From the NCBI GenBank assembly GCA_933228895.1, contig OW121848.1:93081470-93145469 (forward strand): 64,000 nt of DNA, in the 5' to 3' direction. Both the position numbers and the translations under genes were made by a program. Below the pieces are notes generated by a model that had not been told where the DNA came from, did not search any database, and was given only the letters and a program-made list of their open reading frames with translations. This DNA is from Platycnemis pennipes. Its lineage: Eukaryota > Arthropoda > Insecta > Odonata > Platycnemididae. Position 1 is the first letter of the stretch. Each line of letters begins with the position of its first letter. This document shows positions 54,401 through 58,074 of the stretch, one piece after another.

Positions 54401-57216
54401 CGTTCTACAGTGCTGACATCTAGCGGTGACTTGCAAGAACTACTTACTCGCGGCTACAGAAAGCAATCGCGAATTCTTACCTAACGACGTAAAACACTTC
54501 TAATGAAAAATTAAATAATCAAATTGCAAAAATATTTGAATATAAGTAATTTTTTATTGCAAAATTAGTATTTTTAATGAAACTAAGCTCCACGACAGCT
54601 GCAGCAAAGAACTTCCAACGGGAATACTATTTTCAAGTGAAAGGCTGAAGTAAGTGCTGAATTGGAGTTGCGGCGGCTACCTTAAAGCCAATTTTAAATA
54701 ATTCCAGAGAAAATATGGATCCTTTGTGACGACAAGTTAGGTATTCACAATACACAAAATGATAGAAAAGGAATCGAAATTACCAAGCACTAATCCGATT
54801 GTTTTATGAACTGGGGCATTGTTTTCGAGAAGTAGGCGTCGTGCCAAGCATCTTTGAACATTTCTTCCTTGGATCATATAATTAGGATTGAATTGCGATT
54901 TGGATGATCAATCTCTGGGATTTTTGCTACAGTTTATGCACTTCAAAAAGCACTAAGCTGAATCGATTTTTCCACATTTTCTCATATGAAATACTTGGAC
55001 CGAGGGCCCTCTCTGACCTATCTGGCTTCAGCTGCTCCTGTCGCGGTATACAGCGATCGTTATCCCATTGTACTGAGTTCAGTGCTACAAAATCATTTCA
55101 AAAACTTCGTAAAACAGAGGTCAATCACTCCCAAGGACCGGCCTCTCACTTCGTAAATCAATAAAATCAAGGTTTTGTAAAATAGAGGTCATTTTACATG
55201 GTTTTCCTATATACAAAGATCGGGACCGGCAGAATGGTTCGTAAATTGGTGTCATTTCGTAAATTAGAGGTTCGTAAAAAGAGGGTCTACTGTACTTGGA
55301 AATGGAAAATGGAAGCAAATTAGAATATTTTCAGATGACTCTAGGGTTTTCGGGTTTCTTTTGTTGGTTTATCGTGCTGGATAACAGTTTCACCGGCATT
55401 CCAATTGCCATCTTAAGGACCGAAGATTGCATCCCATCAAATTTCCTACATCTTAGTACTATGTACAGTAAAAACCCTTATTTACTCTTCCCTAGGAACC
55501 GCTGGAAAAAAATGTACCAATTGCAAGAAAATTAAAATAGTGGGAAAAGGAGAATTTTCAGTTTTACATGCAATATAGCCTCCCACTTTTAACTAGGCAC
55601 AAAACTAATTTTTGTTAATTATTTCCATGACCTCAAGGACTCAAGGTCCGTGAAGGTTACAGCGCATTGTAAAAATGACACTTTCAGCGAATATTGGTAA
55701 TTAAGAGTTACTTAGAAACTACAAGTTGTAGTAGAATGATTCAAATACCATTTTGATGATCATATTGAGATTTAATTTGACATAGTTTTTCATAACCTTA
55801 CTATGTAACTACTATCAGAATGATGAGTACAAAGTTTTGAATCAAATTGCATTTTTTATAACTTTTGCTATTTATTTTCTTATAGAAGGGTTGTGATCAC
55901 AAGGTCTATATTTTTTGTTATAGTATATTTGGGTACCATAGTAAATGTGTGGAAGAAAAAATTTGTGTTTGTTAAGCCTTTAGCTGTTACAAGCTACCGC
56001 AAATAGGAAAATTTGAAAATTTACCATTTTTGGGCCCCTGTATATCTAGTGGGGGACTTATTAAAAATGTGAAATTTTCAGTATAATAAGCTATGATCCT
56101 ATTAAGAATGAACTAAATAATTTGAAGTATGTGTCTTGGCTCGTTTGGAAGTTACATCAAACTGTATTTGCAAAAAAATTTCTCTCGCTCACTTTGTAGA
56201 AGCAATGTACAGATTGATGCATATAATTAAATGTTGCCAGAAACAAGTCCAATATTGGTTGATAATTAACAAACCAGTTACCTATTCAATTTGTTGATAG
56301 TTGTAGATGTCATGTAGGACAATGAATAAAAAATGTCTTAAGCAGAATTTTGTCAAACTATTAAGCCTCCATTGGTTTTTCCATTCAAACTTCCCTATGA
56401 TTGTGGTTACCAGTAGGCTGATAGGAAAACAATCATTAACAGTGTAGTTAACACATATTGTTTTTGAACGATATTCCAATAGAATTGCGGTAGTGATATA
56501 TGTAGGTAGCTTCGGGGAATTTTATGTCTCCATTACTCTATAGTGGCAGGGTGCCACTTTAGGCAGGGTACCAAGGAGGAAGGGTGGAGAGAAACCCGGT
56601 GTCGGCGTTAGTCTACTCTTAACGAAAGGTGCCAAGGGGACCACAGCTTTACGTCCCGTCCAACGGACGGAGTACTGAACTTGAAATGCCCTCCACTAGG
56701 CACTCAAGTGGGGACCGGTTTTCCAATGAAAAATCCGCCACTGCCAAGAATCGAACCCGGGCCCTCGGGATGAGAGGCCAGTACAATACATAAACGCACC
56801 CCGCTCATCCATCAGCATGGAAGGCACGACATCTCCCTCATGGGACATACTTTAGCCACCACACCAACCCGATCCCTCGACAAATACCTTCACAAACCCA
56901 ATCACCACATTAATGTCAGCGTTGAACGGTAATGATAATTTACATGGCTTCTTACATGAAGAGAAGAGAAAGGCCAAAATACCACTAGAAAATTAAAATC
57001 ATAACTCACCATCTGGCTAGGCTGAGGAGCCTGAGGCTGAGGAGCCTGAGGCTGAACAGGCCTAGGTCCCCATGCTCCAGCAGGAGGGGGTGCGGGTTGT
57101 GTAACTGGTTGAGGCCCAGGTTGTCTCAGAGGCTGCATACCACCTTGGGGCTTTTGAGATTCAGCAGCCCTGCCTCGGCTCCGCCCACGCGCTCTACCTC
57201 TTCCTGCATCCGCCAT
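339..57216 (-). CDS. piwi: PIWI-clade Argonaute (piwi/aub type), 16 exons, 3' end outside window
   Basis: PIWI-clade Argonautes bind piRNAs and slice or silence transposon transcripts, mainly in germ cells. I joined 16 exons on the minus strand, each bounded by AG and GT, into one open frame of 853 codons; every splice phase agrees. Layout by residue: Arg/Gly-rich head about 1-15, Pro/Gln-rich linker to about 100, N domain about 140-285, PAZ about 285-400, linker to about 515, MID about 515-640, PIWI from about 640. Catalytic residues seen: D666 (VGFDVCHD), E704 (TGEELS), D736 (YRDGVGEGQ); the His should lie in the missing last exon. PIWI proteins are usually about 850-900 residues, so only about 40-50 are missing. 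The RG head and the LRTRPK/GTTGT block before the N domain favour piwi/aubergine over Ago3 or a microRNA Argonaute. Which of piwi or aub it equals cannot be settled here. Confidence 0.95.
487..1717. other. piwi intron 15, no gene seen
   Basis: About 1.2 kb of AT-rich intron. It holds only short chance open frames, with no transposase or RT motif and no terminal repeats that I can see. Confidence 0.8.
1718..1863 (-). CDS. piwi: piwi exon 15 (PIWI domain)
   Basis: 146 bp, residues 756-804. It encodes [14 protein letters not shown] and then [13 protein letters not shown], a highly conserved PIWI-domain segment between the second catalytic Asp and the His. The acceptor is TTGCAG and the donor GTAAGC; it ends in phase 2 within an Arg codon finished by exon 16. 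Confidence 0.94.
2022..2312 (-). CDS. piwi: piwi exon 14 (catalytic core of PIWI domain)
   Basis: 291 bp, residues 659-755, the largest exon and the RNase H-like slicer core. Asp in VGFDVCHD (D666), Glu in TGEELS (E704) and Asp in [11 protein letters not shown] (D736) match three of the four DEDH catalytic residues in order and spacing, so the protein is probably slicer-competent if the terminal His is present. The acceptor ATCAG and donor GTAAGA are canonical and both borders are phase 0. Confidence 0.97.
3232..4893 (-). pseudogene. piggyBac transposase, frameshifted
   Basis: Fragments in several minus-strand frames follow the order of a piggyBac transposase. First comes an acidic, Ser/Asp-rich N-terminus (about 4890-4720). 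The DDE_Tnp_1_7 domain follows, with the first catalytic Asp in [13 protein letters not shown] (about 4200), the second in VALDNWYT (about 3945) and the third in NAVDRHGQ (about 3640), then the [13 protein letters not shown] block. Last is a Cys-rich C-terminal zinc-binding region near 3340-3240 with CKCVVC and a WECEE segment followed by a stop. Stops and frameshifts break it at several points, so it cannot make a working enzyme. Confidence 0.9.
5311..5353. repeat. Perfect 20-bp inverted repeat, 3-nt loop
   Basis: Arms 5311-5330 and 5334-5353 (tgatttgaaagtattttcgc and its complement) are separated by GCG. It lies inside the piggyBac element about 250 bp from its right end and would form a strong hairpin. 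Confidence 0.9.
5509..5576. repeat. Two 24-bp subterminal direct repeats of piggyBac
   Basis: Identical copies at 5509-5532 and 5553-5576, each with the near-palindromic core GGCGAATCGCC followed by GTCTTTGTAAGC; the second runs into the right terminal repeat. Position and duplication suggest transposase-binding sites (inference). Confidence 0.85.
6667..6853. repeat. Foldback/MITE-like inverted repeat
   Basis: Imperfect arms of about 65 bp (about 6667-6732 and 6788-6853) surround a loop of about 55 bp. The best part is a 23-bp stretch (agatggcttcttcaggtcc...) matched in the other arm with one mismatch. A diverged relative of one arm occurs at about 55331-55440 in intron 1, so this is a dispersed family. 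Confidence 0.8.
9802..11140. repeat. 1.3 kb dispersed repeat, copy 1 (right end lost)
   Basis: Collinear with 47372-48702 over about 1.3 kb, including an ORF-free interior. The left end reads GGGGTGGCTACT against CAGGGTGGCTACT in the other copy. The right end stops near the border of the Tigger element without the terminal GCCACCCTG. Subterminal sequences repeat the words TTCCCTGACTTTTCC. No coding capacity is seen; probably a non-autonomous DNA transposon. Confidence 0.8.
11164..11796 (-). pseudogene. Tigger 1 transposase, C-terminal part
   Basis: Starts at the break with [13 protein letters not shown] (second catalytic Asp of the DDE_1 domain) and continues through [17 protein letters not shown], the Thr/Ser-LQPLD signature with the third acidic residue, then an acidic C-terminal tail rich in Asp, Glu and Ser. 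The frame is largely open. The rest of the catalytic domain is at 14897-15055, beyond the Penelope insertion. Confidence 0.88.
11858..11899 (-). ncRNA. Hammerhead-ribozyme-like motif, left PLE end
   Basis: The minus-strand sequence equals the motif at 14763-14804: a CTGATGA core, a GC-rich hairpin, GAAA, the self-complementary AGCT as a loop-less helix III, and a 4-bp helix I. See that entry for pairing and the extra C. Confidence 0.5.
11907..13537 (-). CDS. Penelope-like RT + GIY-YIG endonuclease, 5'-truncated
   Basis: An uninterrupted reading frame to the stop near 11907 with no start codon of its own: it is open up to the junction at about 13537, and the first in-frame TTG-initiated portion is 513 codons. 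It carries the RT fingers block [17 protein letters not shown], the palm active site YVDD (about residue 171 of that portion) and a C-terminal GIY-YIG nuclease (GVYEIPC...KVYIGQSGR about 366-384, HRRAI, then [14 protein letters not shown]). This RT/GIY-YIG architecture defines Penelope-like elements, which prime on nicked target DNA. The N-terminal portion before the RT fingers is missing, so activity is unlikely despite the lack of stops. Confidence 0.93.
13127..13535. other. Unpaired spacer of the Penelope palindrome
   Basis: 409 bp present only in the minus-strand copy (RT fingers region). In a folded transcript this would be the loop between two arms of about 1.3 kb. The join 13535/13536 shares only the short word CTGATTTCCCC at the arm edge, suggesting micro-homology or template switching. 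Confidence 0.8.
13538..14755 (+). CDS. Penelope-like RT (3' half) + GIY-YIG, inverted copy
   Basis: The frame is open from the junction; the first ATG is at 13550 (401 codons). It is nearly identical to the C-terminal 401 residues of the minus-strand copy, with about five amino-acid differences. In the RT active site the minus copy has RYVDD and this copy has CYFDD. The GIY-YIG domain is at about residues 254-330. It lacks the RT fingers and is more severely truncated than its partner. Very low divergence implies the two arms arose together or recently. Confidence 0.92.
   Translation, partial: DFPKMVDFCLRSNYFLWEGQFFEQKDGAAMGSPLSPVVANLFMEHFEEDALASCSLRPTCWLCYFDDTFVIWPHGTEKLQVFKREINSIHPSIQFTMEMEENGTLPFLDVLVKKGDDGSLRHSVYRKKTHTDRYLHATSHHHPRQKAALVKTLMHRARVVCENTALKDEESHLVAALVGNGYSESFVRRHMKMEPRLPENNRTKPKGYAMIPYVAGSSERISRILGKAGIETRFGTLTKTKDILPSAKDRLHPLQTEGVYEIPCTCGKVYIGQSGRSVACRLKEHRRAILRGNGKESAVADHALSGEGHRILTEETKVISREKSYFPRLIREAVEIEKRPQNFNRDDGIRLNAVWKKLFLGERPAQLTDVSSGGGSGEKERQPAKAKRKGEGGHGSPINSSIFAS
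14763..14804 (+). ncRNA. Hammerhead-ribozyme-like motif, right PLE end
   Basis: Reads TTCC-CTGATGA-C-GTGCCC-tgcaac-GGGTAT-GAA-AGCT-T-GGAG. Helix I (TTCC/GGAG, one G-U) and a helix II of 6 bp with two G-U pairs fit. GAA, then the self-complementary AGCT as a two-pair helix III without a loop, then T as the expected cleavage base match the minimal type I hammerheads described in Penelope-like elements, which cleave best as dimers. Against it: one extra C between the CTGATGA core and helix II, which may weaken activity. Confidence 0.5.
14897..15055 (-). pseudogene. Tigger 1 transposase, middle part
   Basis: Encodes [17 protein letters not shown], then [22 protein letters not shown] and RKIILF, the DDE_1 region just ahead of the second catalytic Asp. 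Its end reads directly into VDRCAVHS at 11796 once the Penelope insertion and one target copy are set aside, in the same frame. Confidence 0.9.
15056..16300 (+). pseudogene. piggyBac transposase 2, 5'-truncated and frameshifted
   Basis: Starts abruptly with [18 protein letters not shown], then [35 protein letters not shown] (first Asp), a [18 protein letters not shown] block, [10 protein letters not shown] (second Asp) and [15 protein letters not shown] (third Asp), then [15 protein letters not shown]. Several stops and shifts lie between these. It is on the plus strand, opposite to the Tigger it interrupts. The first ~100 residues and the 5' terminal repeat are missing. It belongs to a different piggyBac lineage from the element at 2664-5587. 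Confidence 0.88.
16301..17436. other. 3' flank of piggyBac 2 with a GC-rich block
   Basis: 16480-16930 is markedly GC-richer than its surroundings and has short ORFs on both strands with no family I recognise. The stretch ends at TTAA 17433-17436, preceded by GGGCTGAAAGTG, a plausible piggyBac right end abutting the Tigger N-terminal piece. The left piggyBac end is gone, so a deletion took both the transposon end and a little of the Tigger. Confidence 0.5.
17440..17850 (-). pseudogene. Tigger 1 transposase, N-terminal part
   Basis: Contains the CENP-B-type DNA-binding helix-turn-helix ([15 protein letters not shown], then [31 protein letters not shown]) and the start of the DDE_1 domain, [22 protein letters not shown] with the first catalytic Asp. 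One stop lies between the first two pieces. It breaks at the piggyBac TTAA near 17433. Confidence 0.88.
17879..17929. repeat. 51-bp perfect palindrome, 1-nt centre
   Basis: Arms 17879-17903 and 17905-17929 are perfect complements (25 bp, tgcggcacctaatgcatgtt... and its reverse) around a single T. It lies within Tigger 1 upstream of the coding remnant. Confidence 0.92.
18659..18789 (-). CDS. piwi: piwi exon 13 (MID/PIWI border)
   Basis: 131 bp, residues 615-658. Encodes [30 protein letters not shown] and [10 protein letters not shown]. The Q..N/K-containing helix of this stretch forms part of the 5'-phosphate pocket shared by MID and PIWI in Argonautes. Acceptor TTTGTAG, donor GTAAGT; it ends in phase 0 immediately before the catalytic exon. 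Confidence 0.95.
19331..21833 (-). mobile_element. Tigger/pogo transposon 2 with both ends
   Basis: 21-bp terminal inverted repeats (cagtagaaccttgttataac + g) at 19331-19351 and 21813-21833, flanked by TA on both sides. Extra GTTATAAC words recur at 21690-21730 and 21780-21812 as subterminal repeats. It carries a broken transposase on the minus strand and is about 2.5 kb. It sits in piwi intron 12. Confidence 0.93.
19800..20680 (-). pseudogene. Tigger 2 transposase, broken
   Basis: Begins with a psq-type helix-turn-helix ([19 protein letters not shown]...[19 protein letters not shown]), then after a frameshift the CENP-B-type domain ([35 protein letters not shown]) and the first catalytic motif [15 protein letters not shown], followed by a stop near 20068. 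Downstream minus-strand remnants at about 20000-19830 ([28 protein letters not shown]) are the next DDE_1 blocks. The second and third acidic residues were not found. Confidence 0.88.
22232..22386 (-). CDS. piwi: piwi exon 12 (MID domain)
   Basis: 155 bp, residues 563-614. Encodes [25 protein letters not shown] and [17 protein letters not shown]. The YNAIKKKC block holds Tyr and Lys residues that, in Argonaute MID domains, grip the 5' phosphate of the guide RNA. Acceptor TTACAG, donor GTATGT; split codons on both sides are consistent. Confidence 0.95.
22644..24345 (-). repeat. Tigger-derived repeat, copy A (one end lost)
   Basis: Left end cagtagaacctctattttac is preceded by TA. The copy is collinear with 53382-55292 for about 1.7 kb and then breaks near 24345. 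On the minus strand at 22877-22680 it retains only a Tigger-like C-terminal scrap ([16 protein letters not shown]). The break runs into a different repeat ending in CAGTTAAAATTGAG-type sequence (about 24355-24465). Confidence 0.85.
24880..25180. other. GC-rich patch, unassigned
   Basis: About 280 bp much richer in G and C than the surrounding intron, with overlapping short ORFs on both strands (77 and 79 codons) that match nothing I recognise. Probably part of an unidentified repeat. Confidence 0.4.
25370..25618 (-). repeat. tRNA-derived SINE
   Basis: The minus strand begins with a tRNA-like head: an A-box-like TGGCCTAGTGGGTAGAGCA and, about 35 bases later, a B box GGGTTCAAATCC. A non-tRNA body of about 180 bp follows. 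The head does not close into a full cloverleaf, so this is a SINE rather than a tRNA gene. Confidence 0.75.
26851..27054. repeat. Tandem duplication of ~102 bp
   Basis: Units at 26851-26952 and 26953-about 27054, both starting AACGCAACGCCGAGCTATGA and ending in TTTTAGCGTTCAA, differ at only a few positions. Inside Tigger 3. Confidence 0.85.
28214..29480 (+). pseudogene. Tigger 3 transposase, frameshifted
   Basis: Follows a Tigger transposase almost end to end in three pieces. 28281-28637: CENP-B-type DNA-binding region ([30 protein letters not shown]) and [11 protein letters not shown], where the usual Glu-Thr-Gly after DE is altered. 28654-29073: [45 protein letters not shown] (second Asp), [13 protein letters not shown] (third Asp). 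29048-29353: C-terminal part with [11 protein letters not shown]. At least two frameshifts and a stop separate them. Of the three Tiggers it is the most complete. Confidence 0.9.
29870..31615. other. Left part of piwi intron 11 sequence, no gene seen
   Basis: About 1.7 kb of AT-rich intron between Tigger 3 and exon 11. No transposase or RT motif and no clear terminal repeats. Confidence 0.75.
31616..31757 (-). CDS. piwi: piwi exon 11 (MID domain start)
   Basis: 142 bp, residues 516-563. Encodes [19 protein letters not shown] and [16 protein letters not shown]. The WVLIIP strand marks the beginning of the MID domain in PIWI proteins. Acceptor TTATAG, donor GTAAGT; both borders split codons in agreement with exons 10 and 12. 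Confidence 0.92.
31890..32075 (+). repeat. SINE body fragment (headless)
   Basis: Matches the inverted sequence 56540-56690 (TTCAGTACTCCGTCCGT, CACCTTTCGTTAAGAGTAG, GGGTTTCTCTCCACCCTTCC), but the tRNA-like head is missing. Confidence 0.75.
32497..33925 (+). pseudogene. Tc1/IS630-type DDE transposase relic
   Basis: N-terminal helix-turn-helix remnants ([20 protein letters not shown]), then a frameshifted catalytic part. In one frame near 33091 is [12 protein letters not shown] (first Asp); in another, about 33235-33440, are [35 protein letters not shown] and YKEWFKKIL. The C-terminal part runs to about 33920 and ends in an acidic Ser-Glu tail. Several shifts and stops; no terminal inverted repeats recognised. 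It lies opposite to piwi in intron 10. Confidence 0.82.
34571..34718 (-). CDS. piwi: piwi exon 10 (linker 2)
   Basis: 148 bp, residues 467-515. Encodes [43 protein letters not shown]. The VxARxLxxE..F pattern before the MID domain is typical of PIWI-clade proteins. Acceptor CTGCAG, donor GTATGT; it ends in phase 1. Confidence 0.93.
34811..34919 (-). CDS. piwi: piwi exon 9 (linker 2)
   Basis: 109 bp, residues 430-466. Encodes [20 protein letters not shown] and then KLLAFKDRM. It completes a split Arg codon from exon 8 so that TDEMRANF is continuous. Acceptor TTTTAG, donor GTAATT (a weak +5 position). The flanking introns are only 107 and 92 bp. Confidence 0.92.
35027..35169 (-). CDS. piwi: piwi exon 8 (end of PAZ)
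   Basis: 143 bp, residues 383-430. Encodes [19 protein letters not shown] then [20 protein letters not shown]. The Y-x-I-x-I-x-D-x-x-QP-L pattern is the final strand of the PAZ domain followed by the conserved LIPELC linker. Acceptor TTCCAG, donor GTGGGA. Confidence 0.96.
35329..35481 (-). CDS. piwi: piwi exon 7 (PAZ core)
   Basis: 153 bp, residues 332-382, phase 0 at both ends. Encodes [20 protein letters not shown], then a [19 protein letters not shown] segment. [13 protein letters not shown] is the PAZ signature that lines the pocket for the 2'-O-methylated 3' end of the piRNA. Acceptor TTTCAG, donor GTAAGT. Confidence 0.96.
35482..40017. other. piwi intron 6, left part; LINE-like 3' tail near 37.4 kb
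   Basis: 4.5 kb without a supported gene. At about 37380-37505 is a stretch (TTTCAGCTCAATCCATTCAG, a CAGACAGACA run, then ATTTTTATATATTAGTATGG) resembling the 3' end of RTE-type LINEs. About 38370-38420 has short GGATTTGGATTC-type repeats. The remainder shows nothing recognisable. Confidence 0.55.
40018..41349. mobile_element. 1.33 kb non-autonomous DNA transposon
   Basis: Terminal inverted repeats CAGTAGAATCCCGGTATAAC (left, 40018) and the inverse of CAGTAGAAGCCCGCTATAGT (right, to 41349) share the CAGTAGAA start of Tigger elements. The interior has no transposase but a block rich in TATCGTG/GATATC words (40540-40915). A diverged fragment of the left end occurs at about 46610-46690. Confidence 0.8.
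40540..40915. repeat. TATC/GATA-rich tandem block with 30-bp palindrome
   Basis: The word CTTATCGTGCCCCGATAT and close variants recur about every 18-20 bp between 40730 and 40815. At 40799-40828 the repeat meets its own inverse to give a perfect 30-bp palindrome centred on CGATCG. The left half (40570-40700) repeats ATATCACGAT and TTATCGCGATAT words. Confidence 0.88.
41898..42030 (-). CDS. piwi: piwi exon 6 (start of PAZ)
   Basis: 133 bp, residues 287-331. Encodes [20 protein letters not shown] then [12 protein letters not shown]. The [16 protein letters not shown] block is highly conserved in PIWI proteins where the N/linker region meets PAZ. Acceptor TTCCAG, donor GTAAGG; preceded by an 80-bp intron. 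Confidence 0.96.
42111..42334 (-). CDS. piwi: piwi exon 5 (N domain / linker 1)
   Basis: 224 bp, residues 213-287. Encodes [48 protein letters not shown] and ELWPG. The [16 protein letters not shown] block is a hallmark of piwi/aubergine-type proteins. Acceptor TTTAG, donor GTGTGT, phase 2 with the Gly codon completed in exon 6. Confidence 0.96.
42432..42643 (-). CDS. piwi: piwi exon 4 (N domain)
   Basis: 212 bp, residues 142-212. Encodes [39 protein letters not shown] and [17 protein letters not shown]. YQYxVDFxPxxD followed by YxFDGTxxF is the conserved N-domain pattern of PIWI proteins. Acceptor TTTAG, donor GTAAGT, phase 0 end; the next intron is 97 bp. Confidence 0.96.
42644..44330. other. 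piwi intron 3, left part, no gene seen
   Basis: AT-rich. 43260-43380 repeats the word GGATC(C/T) in a pattern (CGGATCCGGAACCGGATC...) common in degenerate low-complexity arthropod repeats. No coding remnant seen. Confidence 0.6.
44390..45370. repeat. SINE-like heads and a thrice-repeated segment
   Basis: Two minus-strand tRNA-like heads with B-box-like words (GAGTTCGATCC from 44411-44425; a similar one at about 45110-45125). A segment beginning TTACC(T)TACCTCTCCTTGTCAG and reading CATTCCATTC occurs at about 44645, 44835 and, diverged, 45290, separated by CTTCTCATTT-rich runs. Probably tandem or nested SINE copies. Confidence 0.5.
45786..46106. mobile_element. piggyBac-type MITE (~320 bp)
   Basis: TTAA at 45786-45789 and 46103-46106 flank imperfect inverted ends CCCTTCAGCCGAG and (inverted) CCCTCCTGCTGGG. 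No coding sequence inside. The ends differ from both larger piggyBac elements here. Confidence 0.5.
46219..46329 (-). CDS. piwi: piwi exon 3 (Gly/Arg-rich linker to N domain)
   Basis: 111 bp, residues 105-141. Encodes [20 protein letters not shown], then [17 protein letters not shown]. Two further RG/GR sites extend the arginine-rich head, and TVLRTRPK...KKG leads into the N domain. Acceptor TTCCAG, donor GTGAGA; phases 1 and 1 fit both neighbours. Confidence 0.93.
46475..46690. repeat. Tigger-type ends, fragment, with a hairpin
   Basis: CAGTAGAATCTAGATTTTAC at 46475 is a Tigger-like end. 46551-46567 and 46575-46591 form a perfect 17-bp inverted repeat with a 7-nt loop. 46608-46690 is a diverged piece of the left end of the element at 40018. 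Confidence 0.6.
47372..48702. mobile_element. 1.3 kb dispersed repeat, copy 2, with both ends
   Basis: Terminal inverted repeat CAGGGTGGC at 47372-47380 and its inverse at 48694-48702, with TTCCCTGAC words just inside both ends. Collinear with 9802-11140. No ORF of note, so probably a non-autonomous DNA transposon. A related TTCCCTGAC-rich piece lies just before it (46890-47280). Confidence 0.82.
48974..50725 (+). pseudogene. Ty1/Copia-type pol relic
   Basis: Pieces follow the order of the 3' half of a Copia pol: a segment ahead of RT; RT ([49 protein letters not shown]; active site [11 protein letters not shown] at about 49790); a linker with [12 protein letters not shown]; and RNase H ([44 protein letters not shown]). 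At least three frameshifts and three stops break it. Gag, protease, integrase and LTRs are not seen. It lies opposite to piwi in intron 2. Confidence 0.9.
50745..51953. other. piwi intron 2, left part, with a 22-bp tandem repeat
   Basis: 50909-50975 holds three copies of AAACATTTAGATTTAACATT plus TT. The remainder is AT-rich without coding signals. Confidence 0.8.
51954..52059 (-). CDS. piwi: piwi exon 2 (N-terminal linker)
   Basis: 106 bp, residues 70-105. Encodes [20 protein letters not shown], then [13 protein letters not shown]; low-complexity with RG sites. Acceptor TAAAG, donor GTGAGA. It has less family conservation than later exons, but its phases (0 in, 1 out) fit exons 1 and 3 exactly. 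Confidence 0.85.
52560..53250. repeat. Diverged copy of Tigger 3 left interior
   Basis: Follows 26090-26800 in order (AAAACCCGCA..., GAAAAGTGAAGCT, GTTTGTTATTA..., AAGACTT, TTTACGAC...), with many substitutions and gaps. No coding sequence. Confidence 0.6.
53382..55292 (-). mobile_element. Tigger-derived non-autonomous element, copy B, both ends
   Basis: Left end CAGTAGAACCTCTATTTTAC (53382, after TA) and right end, inverted, CAGTAGACCCTCTTTTTACG (to 55292, before TA). About 1.9 kb. A minus-strand scrap at 53615-53430 resembles a Tigger transposase C-terminus. Collinear with 22644-24345, which lost its right end. In piwi intron 1. Confidence 0.88.
55331..55440. repeat. Relative of the 6.7 kb foldback element
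   Basis: One diverged arm: GTGCTGGATAACAGTTT...CCGGCATTCCA...GCATCCCATCAAATTTCCT, as at 6780-6830 read inverted. The partner arm is not seen. Confidence 0.6.
56540..56800 (-). repeat. tRNA-headed SINE
   Basis: The minus strand starts near 56800 with a head containing the B-box-like GGGTTCGATTCTTGGCA (from 56750-56766), followed by a body shared with 31890-32075. In piwi intron 1. Confidence 0.75.
57010..57216 (-). CDS. piwi: piwi exon 1 (coding), Arg/Gly-rich N-terminus
   Basis: 207 bp, residues 1-69. It starts [20 protein letters not shown], so the first 16 residues hold several RG/GR pairs, the usual sites of symmetric dimethyl-arginine that bind Tudor-domain proteins. The rest is Pro/Gln-rich with a short tandem repeat (PQAPQ x2) encoded by two copies of a 15-bp unit. 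This ATG is chosen because it is the first in frame after an acceptor 10 bases upstream and gives the expected RG head. The donor is a strong GTGAGT. Confidence 0.94.
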
Positions 57217-57228
57217 TTTAATAATCCT
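57217..57228 (-). promoter_or_regulatory. piwi: 5' UTR end and splice acceptor before piwi ATG
   Basis: TTCTTGCAG ends at 57227, leaving a 10-nt leader GATTATTAAA before the ATG. This implies at least one non-coding exon further upstream. Confidence 0.7.
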
Positions 57229-57324
57229 GCAAGAACATCAGAAATCATTAGAACAGTAAATTTACCACATTTCCGAACAACTCAACCACAAACCGGCACA
57301 AGTCTTTCATCCACACATTCCATG

Positions 57325-57410
57325 TATTTCATCTACATCTACATAATACCCTACAAGCCACCATAAAGGTGTGTGGCAGGGGGTGAATTCTCACCAAACA
57401 TGCACTACAT
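57325..57410 (-). repeat. LINE 3' end with (CATCTA)-type tail, copy 1
   Basis: CTACATCTACATAATACCC, then CAAGCCACCATAAAGGTGTG and TGGCAGGGGGTG. The same unit recurs at 60035-60115, 61655-61710, 61838-61910, 62910-62965, 62975-63050 and 63895-63970 in both directions. Confidence 0.8.
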
Positions 57411-58074
57411 ATCATCCATAAAAAAGGATTAGTATTTATATAGTTCTAAACTACACTATTTAAAAAAAGATAAAAATAGCAAAGCAAACATGCAAAAACG
57501 TGCTGTTAGTTGGGTTAGCTTCAAGTCCTTTTCCTTCCAAGTTAGGAATCTACCAGAGTACCAGAGTTCTCAACTACTTAATTAAAATAACTGCATAATT
57601 TGATTATCACAAGAATTACCAAGGAATTATAATACAACTGATTGCCCATTGGGTCATAAATCCTAATTAACCACAATATTTCATACTTGATTATGACCAT
57701 AAGTATGACTCACTATTTAGCACTAGGATGTAATTCAAAACAATCCTACTTGTGAATCTGAAATTCAGTTTACAAATTATATGTAAAGAATGTTAACAAC
57801 AAACATGTTTCAAGCTCTGATAGACCAGAAGAACATGGCGAAAGAGAGAAAATCATACACAAGGACTAGAAATGACATTCATTTGGTAACCAAATTGGTA
57901 ACCAGATCATTAGGTGAAATGTTATGAGGGAAATCTGTTGCGCAGAATGAAAATATTCTTCACAATACTATTTCAAGTTTCAACTCCACCACCACACATT
58001 TAATGAGAAAATGAAATTCTTCTAACTAATGCTTAAAAAATTAATAATTGCAACATACCTAAATACATTGCAAG

